Shown: positions 23,162 to 31,168, counted from the stretch's first letter. The stretch is DNA of 31,661 nt from an uncultured Bacteroidaceae bacterium (GCA_934271655.1 CAKQRW010000038.1:1-31661); one strand, 5' to 3'. The notes: generated from the letters alone by a model not told the origin. Translations and numbers: made by a program.

Positions 23162-24415
23162 ATGAAGAAAATCATCACTCTGATGGCTGCCATGATGACG
23201 ATGGCCGCTAATGCCCAGACACCAAAGAATGTGGGAGCAGACCTGTCGCTCCTCCCCGCATACGAAGAGGCCAAGACTGCCTATTATACGACGGCTGGCA
23301 GCAAGATAGACGATGTGCTCACATACACGCGCGACAAGGCGTCGTTCAACTCTGTCAGGGTGCGCCTGCATGTCAATCCCGACAACAGCCACAAGGACGG
23401 TGTGGTGCAGGACCTCGACTATGTGACCAAGTTTGGCAAGCGCATCAAGGAGGCTGGCATGGCATTCATGCTTGATTTCCACTATTCCGACACATGGGCT
23501 GACCCTTCCACCCAGACCATACCTTCCGCATGGTACAAAGGCGCTCTGTCTGCTTCCAACCCGAGCAACGCGGCGCTGAACGACACCATATACAACTACA
23601 CAAGGCGTTGCCTGCAGCACCTTGTGGACAACGGAGCCGCTCCCGACTATGTGCAGATAGGCAATGAGGTGAGTTATGGCATGCTATGGCGCACCGATGC
23701 GGATAAGTGTTACTCAAGTTCATCAAGCACAGTGTGGAACCGCTTCACCGCTCTGCTCAAACGCGCCAGCAAGGCTGTGCGTGAGGTGACGCCAGAGGCC
23801 AAGATTGTGGTTCATCTTGAACGCTCTGGCGACTGGAACCAGTGCAACCTTGTGCTGACCAAACTCAATAAGCTCGACTATGATGTCATAGGACTCTCAT
23901 ACTATCCGTTCTGGCACGGCACAATAGCCAACCTGGGACAAAACCTGGACAGGCTCGCTGAGGCCTATCCGTCCAAGGAGGTGCAGATAGTGGAGACTGC
24001 CTACTATTACCAGCATTTCCCTACAGGCACATCGGGCTATGACGACACCACCGCCACATGGCCAGGCTCTCCTGCTGGGCAACAGGCCTTCATTGAGGAC
24101 CTGACGGAGGAGCTGAACAAGCACAGCAATGTGACAGGACTGTACTACTGGTGTGCTGAGGAGAATGGTTCGGGCAAGAACAGCACCGTCATCACCCACT
24201 GGCTCAACCGTGGCTTGTGGAACGCCAACACGGGCAAAGCCCTGCCTGGCTTGTTCTCCTTGAAGAAGTTTTGCGGCAACAACATGGTAGGTGTGGAGAA
24301 TGTAAGCGTCAGCTTGCCTGCATCAGCAGCCGTATATGACGTGAAAGGGATGAGGCTGCCAACTGACGCGCTCTCTGGCATCTATATACGTGAGGGGAAG
24401 AAGTTCATCCGGTAA
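23162..24415 (+). CDS. Secreted GH53 endo-beta-1,4-galactanase
   Basis: A 417-residue secreted enzyme that should cut beta-1,4-galactan side chains of pectin (arabinogalactan type I). The signal peptide is residues 1-19 (MKKIITLMAAMMTMAANAQ). GH53 marks follow: VGADLSLLP (24-32), NSVRVRLHVNP (63-73), MLDFHYSDTWADP (103-115), the acid/base glutamate E169 in VQIGNEVSYG, and the nucleophile E278 in VQIVETAYYY. Length agrees with a single catalytic domain. The last 29 residues (VYDVKGMRLP then GIYIREGKKFIR) form a short C-terminal module like those of T9SS cargo in Prevotella. No SusCD pair or other pectin enzymes adjoin it. Confidence 0.95.
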   Translation: MKKIITLMAAMMTMAANAQTPKNVGADLSLLPAYEEAKTAYYTTAGSKIDDVLTYTRDKASFNSVRVRLHVNPDNSHKDGVVQDLDYVTKFGKRIKEAGMAFMLDFHYSDTWADPSTQTIPSAWYKGALSASNPSNAALNDTIYNYTRRCLQHLVDNGAAPDYVQIGNEVSYGMLWRTDADKCYSSSSSTVWNRFTALLKRASKAVREVTPEAKIVVHLERSGDWNQCNLVLTKLNKLDYDVIGLSYYPFWHGTIANLGQNLDRLAEAYPSKEVQIVETAYYYQHFPTGTSGYDDTTATWPGSPAGQQAFIEDLTEELNKHSNVTGLYYWCAEENGSGKNSTVITHWLNRGLWNANTGKALPGLFSLKKFCGNNMVGVENVSVSLPASAAVYDVKGMRLPTDALSGIYIREGKKFIR

Positions 24416-24444
24416 GCAGAGCAGACGGCCAGAGAAATCTGTAC

Positions 24445-24498
24445 GTCTCACAATAATAACAGGTCTCACAATAATAACAGGTCTCACAATAATAAATT
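24445..24498. repeat. 18-bp tandem repeat, three units, after the GH53 gene
   Basis: GTCTCACAATAATAACAG occurs at 24445-24462 and 24463-24480, and a third unit (24481-24498) differs only at the end. A fourth very degenerate unit may follow. It lies 30 bases after the GH53 stop. Confidence 0.9.
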
Positions 24499-24524
24499 GT
24501 AGACCTCGCAATAAGAAACTGAGC

Positions 24525-24713
24525 ATAAGTAGGTGTTCATAATTGTTTTTATATTTAGCGTGCTCTATCTTGAGGCAGATTTCCCTTCTGTTTGATGGAG
24601 CTATGCGGGCATAGTGACTGATAAATAGAAGGAAAATATGACCGAGAGAGAGTGCGACAAATATGAGAACGACGTACTTTGATACTATAAAATAATTTTG
24701 AGCACCTACTTAT
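24525..24713. mobile_element. 189-bp MITE-like unit with 28-29 bp inverted ends
   Basis: The left end (24525-24553, beginning ATAAGTAGGTGTTCATAATT) and the complement of the right end (24686-24713, beginning ATAAGTAGGTGCTCAAAATT) agree at about 25 of 28 positions. The 130-base core contains no gene. No transposase and no clear target duplication were seen. Single copies of the same end sequence lie at 20075-20101 and 25638-25664, so it belongs to a dispersed repeat family. Confidence 0.55.
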
Positions 24714-24720
24714 ATAAATA

Positions 24721-24794
24721 TATTCGCCCTGAAGGGACAGCAAGCAATAATAGTCATACGGATAATAAAGCTTGCCGCCACTTCAGGGCGAATA
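24721..24794. repeat. Long hairpin with 14-bp perfect arms
   Basis: TATTCGCCCTGAAG (24721-24734) and its exact complement (24781-24794) enclose 46 bases, within which CAAGC (24741-24745) pairs with GCTTG (24770-24774). There is no T run on either side, so it is not a typical terminator. It lies between the MITE-like unit and the radical SAM stop. Confidence 0.75.
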
Positions 24795-24843
24795 CGTTAT
24801 ATGCCGTCAGCATGCCACTCTTTCTTGTGGCACATCCGCGTCA

Positions 24844-25617
24844 TCAATAAGCCACTATACAAGGTATGCCTAAGGCTCTCACCCTGTCGGCGATGGAGTC
24901 AAGCTCCTCGTGTGAAGCCTTCTTGAGCCCGTGTGCCGGTGTCTCTCTGTCTATAGTGTAGACCATCACCTCCTTAGGGGCTATTGACTTTATGGTCTCA
25001 AGCCATGGGGTCACAAAAGCGTCGGATGTGTTGTCGACAGACTTGCCATGAAAATCCCCCTTCATGAACATGGACTGTATGATGCAGCGGTTGCCGAACT
25101 CTCGCAGACGGCCGATGATGTCCGTCAGCGCATAGTGGCCGTTGGGACGGTCCACAGTCTTGATGTAGTCTGTGGACACCGTGTCGAGCTTGCACATGTT
25201 GTTGTCCACCCGGCACAGCGCATCAAAGACTTCCTGGCGTGTTATCTGTGTGGAGTTGGACAGCACGCTCACCTTGGCGTTAGGGAAATACTGGTCTCTT
25301 AAGGCTATGGTGTCGTCTATGATGCTGGCGAAGTCGGGATGCAGCGTAGGCTCGCCGTTGCCGGCAAACGTGAGCACGTCGGGAGACGGGCCCTCTGCCT
25401 GCATCTCTCTCAATTGGGCCTCAAGAGCCTTGCGCACCTCTTCTCTTGTGGGGCGCGGCTGGTGAGGAACGAAGTCGTGATTGAATCCACATTCACAGTA
25501 AATGCAGTCGAAAGAACAGCATTTGCCATCGCCCGGCATCAGGTTTATGCCAAGCGACACTCCCAGCCTGCGGCTATGGATCGGGCCGAAGATGGGTGAA
25601 GGATAAATGACTGTCAT
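24844..25617 (-). CDS. Radical SAM protein (COG0731-like)
   Basis: A 257-residue cytoplasmic radical SAM enzyme. The iron-sulfur cysteines are C34, C38 and C41 in CCSFDCIYCECG, and FAGNGEPTLHP (84-94) is the GGE-like SAM-binding motif. The overall pattern, including the start IFGPIHSRRLGVSLGINLMP, matches COG0731-type proteins related to the wyosine-synthesis enzyme, but bacteria do not make wyosine and the substrate of the bacterial members is unknown. It lies 41 bases downstream of the PAP2-type gene and is probably the last gene of the epimerase-PAP2-radical SAM unit. Confidence 0.88.
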   Translation of the reverse strand: MTVIYPSPIFGPIHSRRLGVSLGINLMPGDGKCCSFDCIYCECGFNHDFVPHQPRPTREEVRKALEAQLREMQAEGPSPDVLTFAGNGEPTLHPDFASIIDDTIALRDQYFPNAKVSVLSNSTQITRQEVFDALCRVDNNMCKLDTVSTDYIKTVDRPNGHYALTDIIGRLREFGNRCIIQSMFMKGDFHGKSVDNTSDAFVTPWLETIKSIAPKEVMVYTIDRETPAHGLKKASHEELDSIADRVRALGIPCIVAY

Positions 25618-25637
25618 GATGGTATGCGTTAGTCAAA

Positions 25638-25664
25638 TATAAAGATGATTATAGACACCTACTT
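25638..25664 (-). repeat. AAGTAGGTG repeat, copy next to the radical SAM gene
   Basis: Read on the minus strand this 27-base copy begins AAGTAGGTGTCTATAAT and matches the ATAAGTAGGTGTTCATAATT copies at about 22 of 27 positions. It overlaps the PAP2 stop codon, which lies inside the AAGTAGGTG core. Confidence 0.6.
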
Positions 25665-26651
25665 GGTGCCTTGTGATATGTGAGCATGCTGCTTTATGCT
25701 GGCAAGTGCGGCATACTTGTCATACATCCAGCTTGTGAGGAAGAAGAATGCCACCGCGCTGATGAAGCCGCATATGGAGTCTATCAGATAGTGGGCCTGG
25801 ATGTACACCGTGGCGCAGCAGAGCAGGATGTACACGGGAAACATCACCCAGAAGAGCCATCGGTTTCTTGTCTTCCATGCCAGCATCATCGTCACGGTGC
25901 TCATGCCTACATGGCTGCTCGGAAAGGCTGCTGTCGGCCTTTCACCCACTTCCTGTGCGCCCGACACCAGTTGGCTGAAGATGCCTTTTATCTCAGGAGT
26001 GAGCATGTCTGTGTGGCTTTGGAAGTAATACTTTATGTCGGGAAAGACACCGCTGTTTGCCGCCTCCACGCCTACTGCCTTGAAATAATACTGCGGTCCG
26101 GCCACGGGCAGAAACTCATATATTATGTAGTAGATGAAGAATGAGCCGAGAAACACAAAGCCGGCCTTGTCGGCCTGGTCGTACCGGCACAGAAGATAGA
26201 AGATGAGTGTGGCCCCCATCATGTAGTAATAGGCATAATAGCCCATGTTGAAAGCCTCGCTCCAGAAGGTGCTGCTCACCATCTGGCAAAAGACCAGCGC
26301 TGGCTGGCAACCGAAGAGCGCCTGGTCTATGCCAGCGAACACATGGTCGAGGTATGGAAGCTGGCTGCAGAAGTCGTAGGTCTCGGGATACCAGAAGATG
26401 AGTCCCAGCAGCGGCGGAAAGACTCTCAGTATGCGTGTCAGTCGGCATGGCATGAAGCGGTAGATGCCGTATGTCATTCCCATGGCTACCAGCATGGCCA
26501 CACGTGTGATGACCATGCCCATGGCGTCATTCAGGTCGTTCCAGTATATGCCTGTGAGTGCGGAGGTGAACACGATGTACAGAAGGGTGAGGACCTCCAT
26601 GCTCCATAGCCCCTTTACATATTCTTTCTTAGTGAAATCTTTTATTGTCAT
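25659..26651 (-). CDS. PAP2_3/AUR1-like integral membrane phosphotransferase
   Basis: A 330-residue protein with about eight membrane helices. The catalytic motifs are AAFPSSHVGMSTV (PSSH, 244-247) and AHYLIDSICG (H287 and D291), and VGERPT precedes the PSSH motif, as in phosphatidic acid phosphatase type 2 proteins. The LFGCQPALVF and QLPYLDHVFAGID segments fit the PAP2_3 branch, which includes inositolphosphorylceramide synthases such as AUR1. Bacteroidota make sphingolipids and some make inositol forms, so a lipid head-group transfer role is a fair guess, not a demonstrated one. Upstream is an SDR epimerase with which it probably forms a unit (153 bases apart, with two hairpins between). 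Confidence 0.85.
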   Translation of the reverse strand: MTIKDFTKKEYVKGLWSMEVLTLLYIVFTSALTGIYWNDLNDAMGMVITRVAMLVAMGMTYGIYRFMPCRLTRILRVFPPLLGLIFWYPETYDFCSQLPYLDHVFAGIDQALFGCQPALVFCQMVSSTFWSEAFNMGYYAYYYMMGATLIFYLLCRYDQADKAGFVFLGSFFIYYIIYEFLPVAGPQYYFKAVGVEAANSGVFPDIKYYFQSHTDMLTPEIKGIFSQLVSGAQEVGERPTAAFPSSHVGMSTVTMMLAWKTRNRWLFWVMFPVYILLCCATVYIQAHYLIDSICGFISAVAFFFLTSWMYDKYAALASIKQHAHISQGTK

Positions 26652-26674
26652 TAGTTGCTTATGCTGTAAGTGGC

Positions 26675-26713
26675 GCGAAAGATAGTCCTGCAGAGGGCAG
26701 AACTATCTTTCGC
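26675..26713. other. Perfect 12-bp hairpin with inner stem
   Basis: GCGAAAGATAGT (26675-26686) and its exact complement (26702-26713), with an inner CTGC/GCAG stem, make a 39-base hairpin 24 bases before the PAP2 start. No T run follows on either strand, so attenuation, RNA processing or protein binding is possible. A second hairpin (GCCTGCAT at 26777-26784 and ATGCAGGC at 26795-26802) lies just past the epimerase stop. Confidence 0.7.
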
Positions 26714-26804
26714 ATCCCTATTTTATTCCATTGTTTGCGGTATGATTATTGCCTGAGGTGGCAACTGCGTTTGTCCGCCTGCATCGCGCCTCTCATGCAG
26801 GCTT

Positions 26805-27845
26805 TCACAGCCATCCGTTGTCCCTGTACCATGCCATGCATTCCTTCACGCCACGCTCCAGCTGCCACTCTGGCCTGAAGCCCAGGTCTGTCTTGATGGG
26901 GCTGATGTCACATTGCCAGTTGCGCTGGCGCATGATGCGGTACTTGTCGCCATTGAGCGTGCTGGGCTTCTTGGTCATGTACGACAGTTGCTCTGCCGCA
27001 TATGATATGACCCACAGCAGCCACAGCGGAGCCTTGATGTGCAGCACGGTGCCGATGCCCAGCTCACGCTGTATCAGGTCGCTGAAGGCGCGGCTGCTGT
27101 AGCTGTTCCCGTCGCTCACGCAGTATGTCTTGCCACAGGCCACGTCAGCTTTGCCTATGGCAGCGAAGATGGCGCTGACCAGGTCGCGCACGTAGACGAA
27201 CGTGAGCACCTGCTTCTTGTATCCTACCGAGAAGTCTACATGGCTCTTTATCGACTGCGCCATCATGAAGTAGTCTTTCTCTCGTGGGCCATACACTCCT
27301 GTGGGGCGGAAGATGGTGTAGCAGAATCTGCCGCCTGTCTCAGCGCGCTTCTGCTCCAGAAAGCGCTCACTTGCCACCTTGCTCTCGCCATAGGCGGTGT
27401 TGGGCTGCGGCTCGTCTGTGTCGAGCAGGTCGGGATACGACCCGTCTGCTCTCATCTCCTCGTGTATGGGGCCGAGCACGCTGAGGCTGCTGAGGTAGAG
27501 AAACTGCGAGGGGAGCATGTCGAGGGCCTCCAGGGTGTTGACCAGATTCCTGGTGCACTCGTAGTTGTTCTTCATGAAGTCCTCACGGCGCAGGCACTTG
27601 GTCGCTCCAGCCGCATGGATGACCACATCCCATATGCCGGCCTTCTTCTTGTAGCCTTCCAGCTGGGAATGCAGCTTGTCGGCGTCTGTCATGTCAAGAA
27701 AAGCGAAGTGGAGCTTCTCCTGCTGCAGCCACTTGCGACTCGAATGCTCCCTCATGCCAGCCCAAGTGGACATGCCTCGCCGAAGTGCCTCCTCACAGAG
27801 AAAACTTCCGATGAATCCGCTTGCTCCTGTAATAAGTATATTCAT
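26805..27845 (-). CDS. NAD-dependent epimerase/dehydratase (extended SDR)
   Basis: A 346-residue extended short-chain dehydrogenase. The nucleotide-binding site is TGASGFIGSFL (6-16), the downstream VIHAAGATKC has the conserved NAD ring contact, and TAYGESKVASE holds the catalytic tyrosine and lysine (YxxxK); IFRPTGVYGPREKDYF completes the pattern. Members act on nucleotide sugars or on 3-keto lipid-type substrates; the C-terminal WLLWVISYAAEQLSYMTKKP is hydrophobic, which fits a lipid-linked substrate better than a soluble sugar. It is the first gene of the unit leading to the PAP2_3 and radical SAM genes and is divergent from rnr. Confidence 0.9.
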   Translation of the reverse strand: MNILITGASGFIGSFLCEEALRRGMSTWAGMREHSSRKWLQQEKLHFAFLDMTDADKLHSQLEGYKKKAGIWDVVIHAAGATKCLRREDFMKNNYECTRNLVNTLEALDMLPSQFLYLSSLSVLGPIHEEMRADGSYPDLLDTDEPQPNTAYGESKVASERFLEQKRAETGGRFCYTIFRPTGVYGPREKDYFMMAQSIKSHVDFSVGYKKQVLTFVYVRDLVSAIFAAIGKADVACGKTYCVSDGNSYSSRAFSDLIQRELGIGTVLHIKAPLWLLWVISYAAEQLSYMTKKPSTLNGDKYRIMRQRNWQCDISPIKTDLGFRPEWQLERGVKECMAWYRDNGWL

Positions 27846-27865
27846 ATTTAAGCTTGATTTAGGTG

Positions 27866-27895
27866 CAAAGTTAGCACATTTATCCCGATTTTCAA
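27866..27895 (-). promoter_or_regulatory. Bacteroidota-type promoter of the epimerase gene
   Basis: TTG (27895-27893), 19 bases, then TAACTTTG (27873-27866) on the minus strand, about 20 bases before the start codon at 27845. One of the best promoter matches in the window. No equally clear box was found for rnr in the same divergent space. Confidence 0.75.
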
Positions 27896-27976
27896 CATTT
27901 TAACGATATTGCAAAGCTTTTTTCCAAATAAAACAACTAAATTAGGCGAACAAAACGAGAAAACGACAACTGCACT

Positions 27977-30457
27977 ATGGGAAAAAAGAGTAAAAGCGGA
28001 CTTCTGAAGTCCAGTATCAATAAGCGTGAGCTGTCTGCCATGCTGACCGACTTCCTGAGTTCACATCAGGGTGTGGGATACACACTTCACAAGCTGTTCC
28101 AAAGCCTCAAGCTGTCGAGCCACCCGCTGCGCATGCTGTGTGTGGACCTGATAAACGAGATGCTCGAAGACGGCACGGTGGTGCGCAAGAATAATGATGA
28201 GATAACATACAACGGTGTCTCGCAGATGAAGGAAGGCACCTTCAACCGCACGTCTGGCGGCAGAAACTTTGTCGACACAGACGACGGCATAGGCATAGCC
28301 ATCTATGACGAGGACACGCTCCATGCCCTGCCTGGCGACAGAGTGAAGGTCGGAGTCCTCGCCAAGAAGCGCGGCAGCAAGAAACTGCGTGGCAGCGTGG
28401 TGGAGATAGTCAAGCGGAGCGAGAAACCCTTTGTGGGCACTCTGCAGATGCAGCACAGCGTGGCTTTTCTCGACGCTCCGTCTGCCATGCTCATTACAGA
28501 CATAGTCATACCAGCCGACAAGCTCAACGGGGCTAAGGACGGCGACAAGGTGGTGGTGAGGGCCACAGACTGGCCAATGGACTCGCGCAATCCTGTGGGC
28601 GAGGTGGTCGATGTGCTTGGAGCCGGAGGCAACAACGACACGGAGATGCACGCCATACTGGCTGAGTATGGATTGCCGTATAAGTATCCAGAGAACGTGG
28701 AGGCCGCTGCCGACAAGATAGACGCAGGCATCACTCCTGAGGAGATAGCCAAGCGAGAGGACTTCCGCGACACTTTCACCGTGACCATCGACCCGAGAGA
28801 CGCCAAGGACTTCGATGACGCCATATCCATCAAGAAGATAAAGGAAGGACTCTATGAGATAGGAGTGCACATAGCCGATGTGAGCCACTACGTGCTGGAA
28901 GGCTCCGTCATAGACCAGGAGGCACAGCAGAGAGCCACATCTGTCTATCTGGTCGACAGGACTATCCCGATGCTCCCGGAGCATCTCTGCAACATGCTCT
29001 GCTCCCTGCGTCCCGACGAGGAGAAACTGACATTCTCCGTCATCTTCGACATGAACGACGATGCGGAGGTGCTCAATTACCGCATACGCCACACCGTCAT
29101 CAAGAGCAACAGACGCTACACGTATGAGGAGGTGCAGTATCTGCTGGAGCAGAACGGCGAGGCACGCGAGTGCGAGATGATACGTTCTGGAAAGGCCAAG
29201 CCCACGCAGCCCATACCTGCGCAGGAGGTGCTGGCCGACACAGAGCTTAACGCTTTCCGCGACAGCCTGCCTGTCATCGACCCCGCCAGTGTGCCTGTCA
29301 CTCCTGTTCCCGACGACCACCGCAAGGGGGAGAATGCCGACATGCTCATCACGCTCAACCGCATAGCCCACAAGCTGCGCGACAAGCGCTTCAAGGAAGG
29401 GGCCATCAACTTTGACCGTGAGGAGGTGCGCTTCGAAATAGACCCTGACGGAAAGCCCATACGCGTCTACTTCAAGAATGCCAAGGACGCCAACAAGCTG
29501 GTGGAGGAGTATATGCTGCTGGCCAACCGCACCGTGGCGGAGAGCGTCGGCAAGGTGAAGAAGGGAGATAAGGCCAAGACCCTGCCCTACCGCATACATG
29601 ACCTGCCCGACTCTAACAAGCTGGACAACCTGGCTTCCATCGCCTCGCGTTTCGGCTTCCACCTCGTCACAGTGGGCAAGAAGACTGATGTGGCGAAGAG
29701 CCTCAACAAACTGCTCTCTGAGGTGCGCGGCAACCGCATCCAGAACCTCATAGAGAACGTGTCGCTGAGGGCCATGCAGAAAGCGCGCTATTCCACATAT
29801 AATATAGGCCACTACGGACTTGGCTTCGACTACTACACCCACTTCACGTCGCCTATCCGACGCTATCCCGACCTCATGGTGCACCGCCTGCTCACACGCT
29901 ACGCTGATGGTGCGGCCAGCGCAAGCCAGAAGAAGTATGAGGGTCTCTGTGAGCACAGTTCTGCCATGGAGCAACTGGCAGCCAGCGCCGAGAGAGCCAG
30001 CATCAAGTACAAGCAGGTGGAGTTCATGTCAGACAAGATTGGCGAGGAGTATGATGCCCACATCAGCGGCGTGACCGAGTATGGCATCTATGCAGAGGTG
30101 GACGAAAACCACTGCGAGGGCTTCATCCCAACACACACGCTGGGCAACGAGGGCTTTGTCTTTGACGACAAGAACTATTGCCTTGTGGGACGCCAGACAC
30201 ATCGCTGCTTCGCTCTTGGCGACCCTGTGCGCATCAAGGTGGCAAGCGCCAACCTCTACCGCAAGGCTCTTGAGTATGAGCTTGTGGGACAGCTTGCCAC
30301 AGAGGGCCACGTGCATGCCGGCTTCTACGCTTCCATTGCCGATGCTGGCAAGCGCGGAGGCAAACAGTCTTCCAAGCCGTCAAAGCGTGGCGGCAAGAAG
30401 GCCGGCAGGGCCGCGAAGAAAGGCGCGGGCAAGCAGAAGGGAAAGAGAAAGAAATGA
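27977..30457 (+). CDS. rnr: Ribonuclease R
   Basis: An 826-residue 3'-to-5' exoribonuclease of the RNase II/R family, which degrades structured RNA and helps in rRNA quality control. Order: an N-terminal helix-turn-helix-like domain (to about residue 75), two cold-shock-type RNA-binding domains (about 75-240), the RNB catalytic domain with DPRDAKDFDDAISIKK near residue 274 (aspartates bind magnesium) and FTSPIRRYPDLMVHRLL near 617, then an S1 domain (about 690-770; SGVTEYGIYAEVDENHCEGF). The last 40 residues are a lysine/glycine-rich tail (KPSKRGGKKAGRAAKKG), as in other RNase R, adding RNA affinity. It ends before a strong terminator. Confidence 0.96.
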   Translation: MGKKSKSGLLKSSINKRELSAMLTDFLSSHQGVGYTLHKLFQSLKLSSHPLRMLCVDLINEMLEDGTVVRKNNDEITYNGVSQMKEGTFNRTSGGRNFVDTDDGIGIAIYDEDTLHALPGDRVKVGVLAKKRGSKKLRGSVVEIVKRSEKPFVGTLQMQHSVAFLDAPSAMLITDIVIPADKLNGAKDGDKVVVRATDWPMDSRNPVGEVVDVLGAGGNNDTEMHAILAEYGLPYKYPENVEAAADKIDAGITPEEIAKREDFRDTFTVTIDPRDAKDFDDAISIKKIKEGLYEIGVHIADVSHYVLEGSVIDQEAQQRATSVYLVDRTIPMLPEHLCNMLCSLRPDEEKLTFSVIFDMNDDAEVLNYRIRHTVIKSNRRYTYEEVQYLLEQNGEARECEMIRSGKAKPTQPIPAQEVLADTELNAFRDSLPVIDPASVPVTPVPDDHRKGENADMLITLNRIAHKLRDKRFKEGAINFDREEVRFEIDPDGKPIRVYFKNAKDANKLVEEYMLLANRTVAESVGKVKKGDKAKTLPYRIHDLPDSNKLDNLASIASRFGFHLVTVGKKTDVAKSLNKLLSEVRGNRIQNLIENVSLRAMQKARYSTYNIGHYGLGFDYYTHFTSPIRRYPDLMVHRLLTRYADGAASASQKKYEGLCEHSSAMEQLAASAERASIKYKQVEFMSDKIGEEYDAHISGVTEYGIYAEVDENHCEGFIPTHTLGNEGFVFDDKNYCLVGRQTHRCFALGDPVRIKVASANLYRKALEYELVGQLATEGHVHAGFYASIADAGKRGGKQSSKPSKRGGKKAGRAAKKGAGKQKGKRKK

Positions 30458-30596
30458 ATGGCGCTTGCGTGGCCTTGACGCTAATGGCCAGGCTGCGCTT
30501 GCTGTCAGGAAGTGAACCTGAAATGACGCATGCATGACTTGCGTGCTGCGCAGCTCCATGTGGCGTGCGTTCATGCTGCGAGTGACATTACAAAAC

Positions 30597-30655
30597 CATA
30601 GGACTTAGCCAATGTAAACCTATTGTTTGCAGAGGCTAAGCCCTATGTTTTTTTT
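30597..30655 (+). terminator. Rho-independent terminator of rnr
   Basis: CATAGGACTTAGCC (30597-30610) pairs with GGCTAAGCCCTATG (30634-30647) with one G-U pair, loop 23 bases, followed by T8. It is 140 bases past the rnr stop; 30458-30596 shows no gene. Confidence 0.9.
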
Positions 30656-30729
30656 GTGGATATCCCCGACTGCTTATATTGGTCAAAGTAAGCCATTCTC
30701 ATATTTGCCGCACGCTCTTTGGGCTTCCT

Positions 30730-30877
30730 TCCATTATGAAAGGCAGTCGCTATGCCAGCATCCCACGAGAATATCCGCTGGCAGTCCACTTGGAGCACCA
30801 ACTGAGAATATCCGTTGACCGCCATTTGGAAACACCAGCCGAGAGCATCCGCTGCCTCCAAAGAAGGCGGTAATGTC
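30730..30877. repeat. 37-bp degenerate tandem repeat
   Basis: Units start at 30767 and 30804 (each beginning GAGAATATCCG) and at 30841 (GAGAGCATCCG), an exact 37-base period; a diverged unit precedes at about 30730. The two best units agree at 25 of 37 positions. Overlapping frames of 60-80 codons on both strands are products of the repeat and show no domain. Further on, two degenerate copies of a TAAGTGTTTTT-containing segment (30934 and 30999) are 65 bases apart. Confidence 0.75.
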
Positions 30878-31015
30878 ATCTGGCATGTCACCCTCCTGTT
30901 GCTCTATGCTCTGTCTTCTCTCTCGCACAAGTATAAGTGTTTTTCGGGTTGGCAACATGCAATGCCCTCGTGTGGCCGTCTTCTCGCGCGCACACGCATA
31001 AGTGTTTTTTTCGTC

Positions 31016-31168
31016 AAAAAAGTGTCAAAGTATCATTATAGGCAGAAATGACAACATTATCAATATGATATACATATTATTATATACAATGATACTTTTC
31101 GGAAAAATGGCAAAGAAGTATCATAAAAGTGTCATAGAAGTATCATAAAAGTGTCATAGAAGTATCAT
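31016..31168. repeat. 11/22-bp iteron-like tandem repeats with inverted flank
   Basis: Five head-to-tail 11-base units, AGAAGTATCAT and AAAAGTGTCAT in strict alternation, run from 31114 to 31168 (22-base super-period). A related pair occurs at 31018-31036. AAAGTATCATT (31027-31037) and its exact complement (31088-31098) flank a 50-base A+T-rich stretch. No gene lies here. Confidence 0.85.

Noticed and set aside
24445..24498. CRISPR array
   Set aside because: Units of 18 bases adjoin directly with no spacers.
24525..24713. tRNA or small structured RNA in the GH53 3' flank
   Set aside because: No cloverleaf or CCA-type end was found; the paired ends are too far apart and better explained as element ends.
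28061..29974. 637-codon minus-strand frame
   Set aside because: It is a shadow of rnr, which has full domain support on the plus strand.
30730..30877. CRISPR array
   Set aside because: The 37-base units are contiguous and degenerate throughout, with no constant repeat separated by unique spacers, and no cas gene is present.
30643..30891. 82-codon minus-strand gene after rnr
   Set aside because: Mostly encoded by the 37-bp repeat, which also opens a frame on the other strand; no domain.
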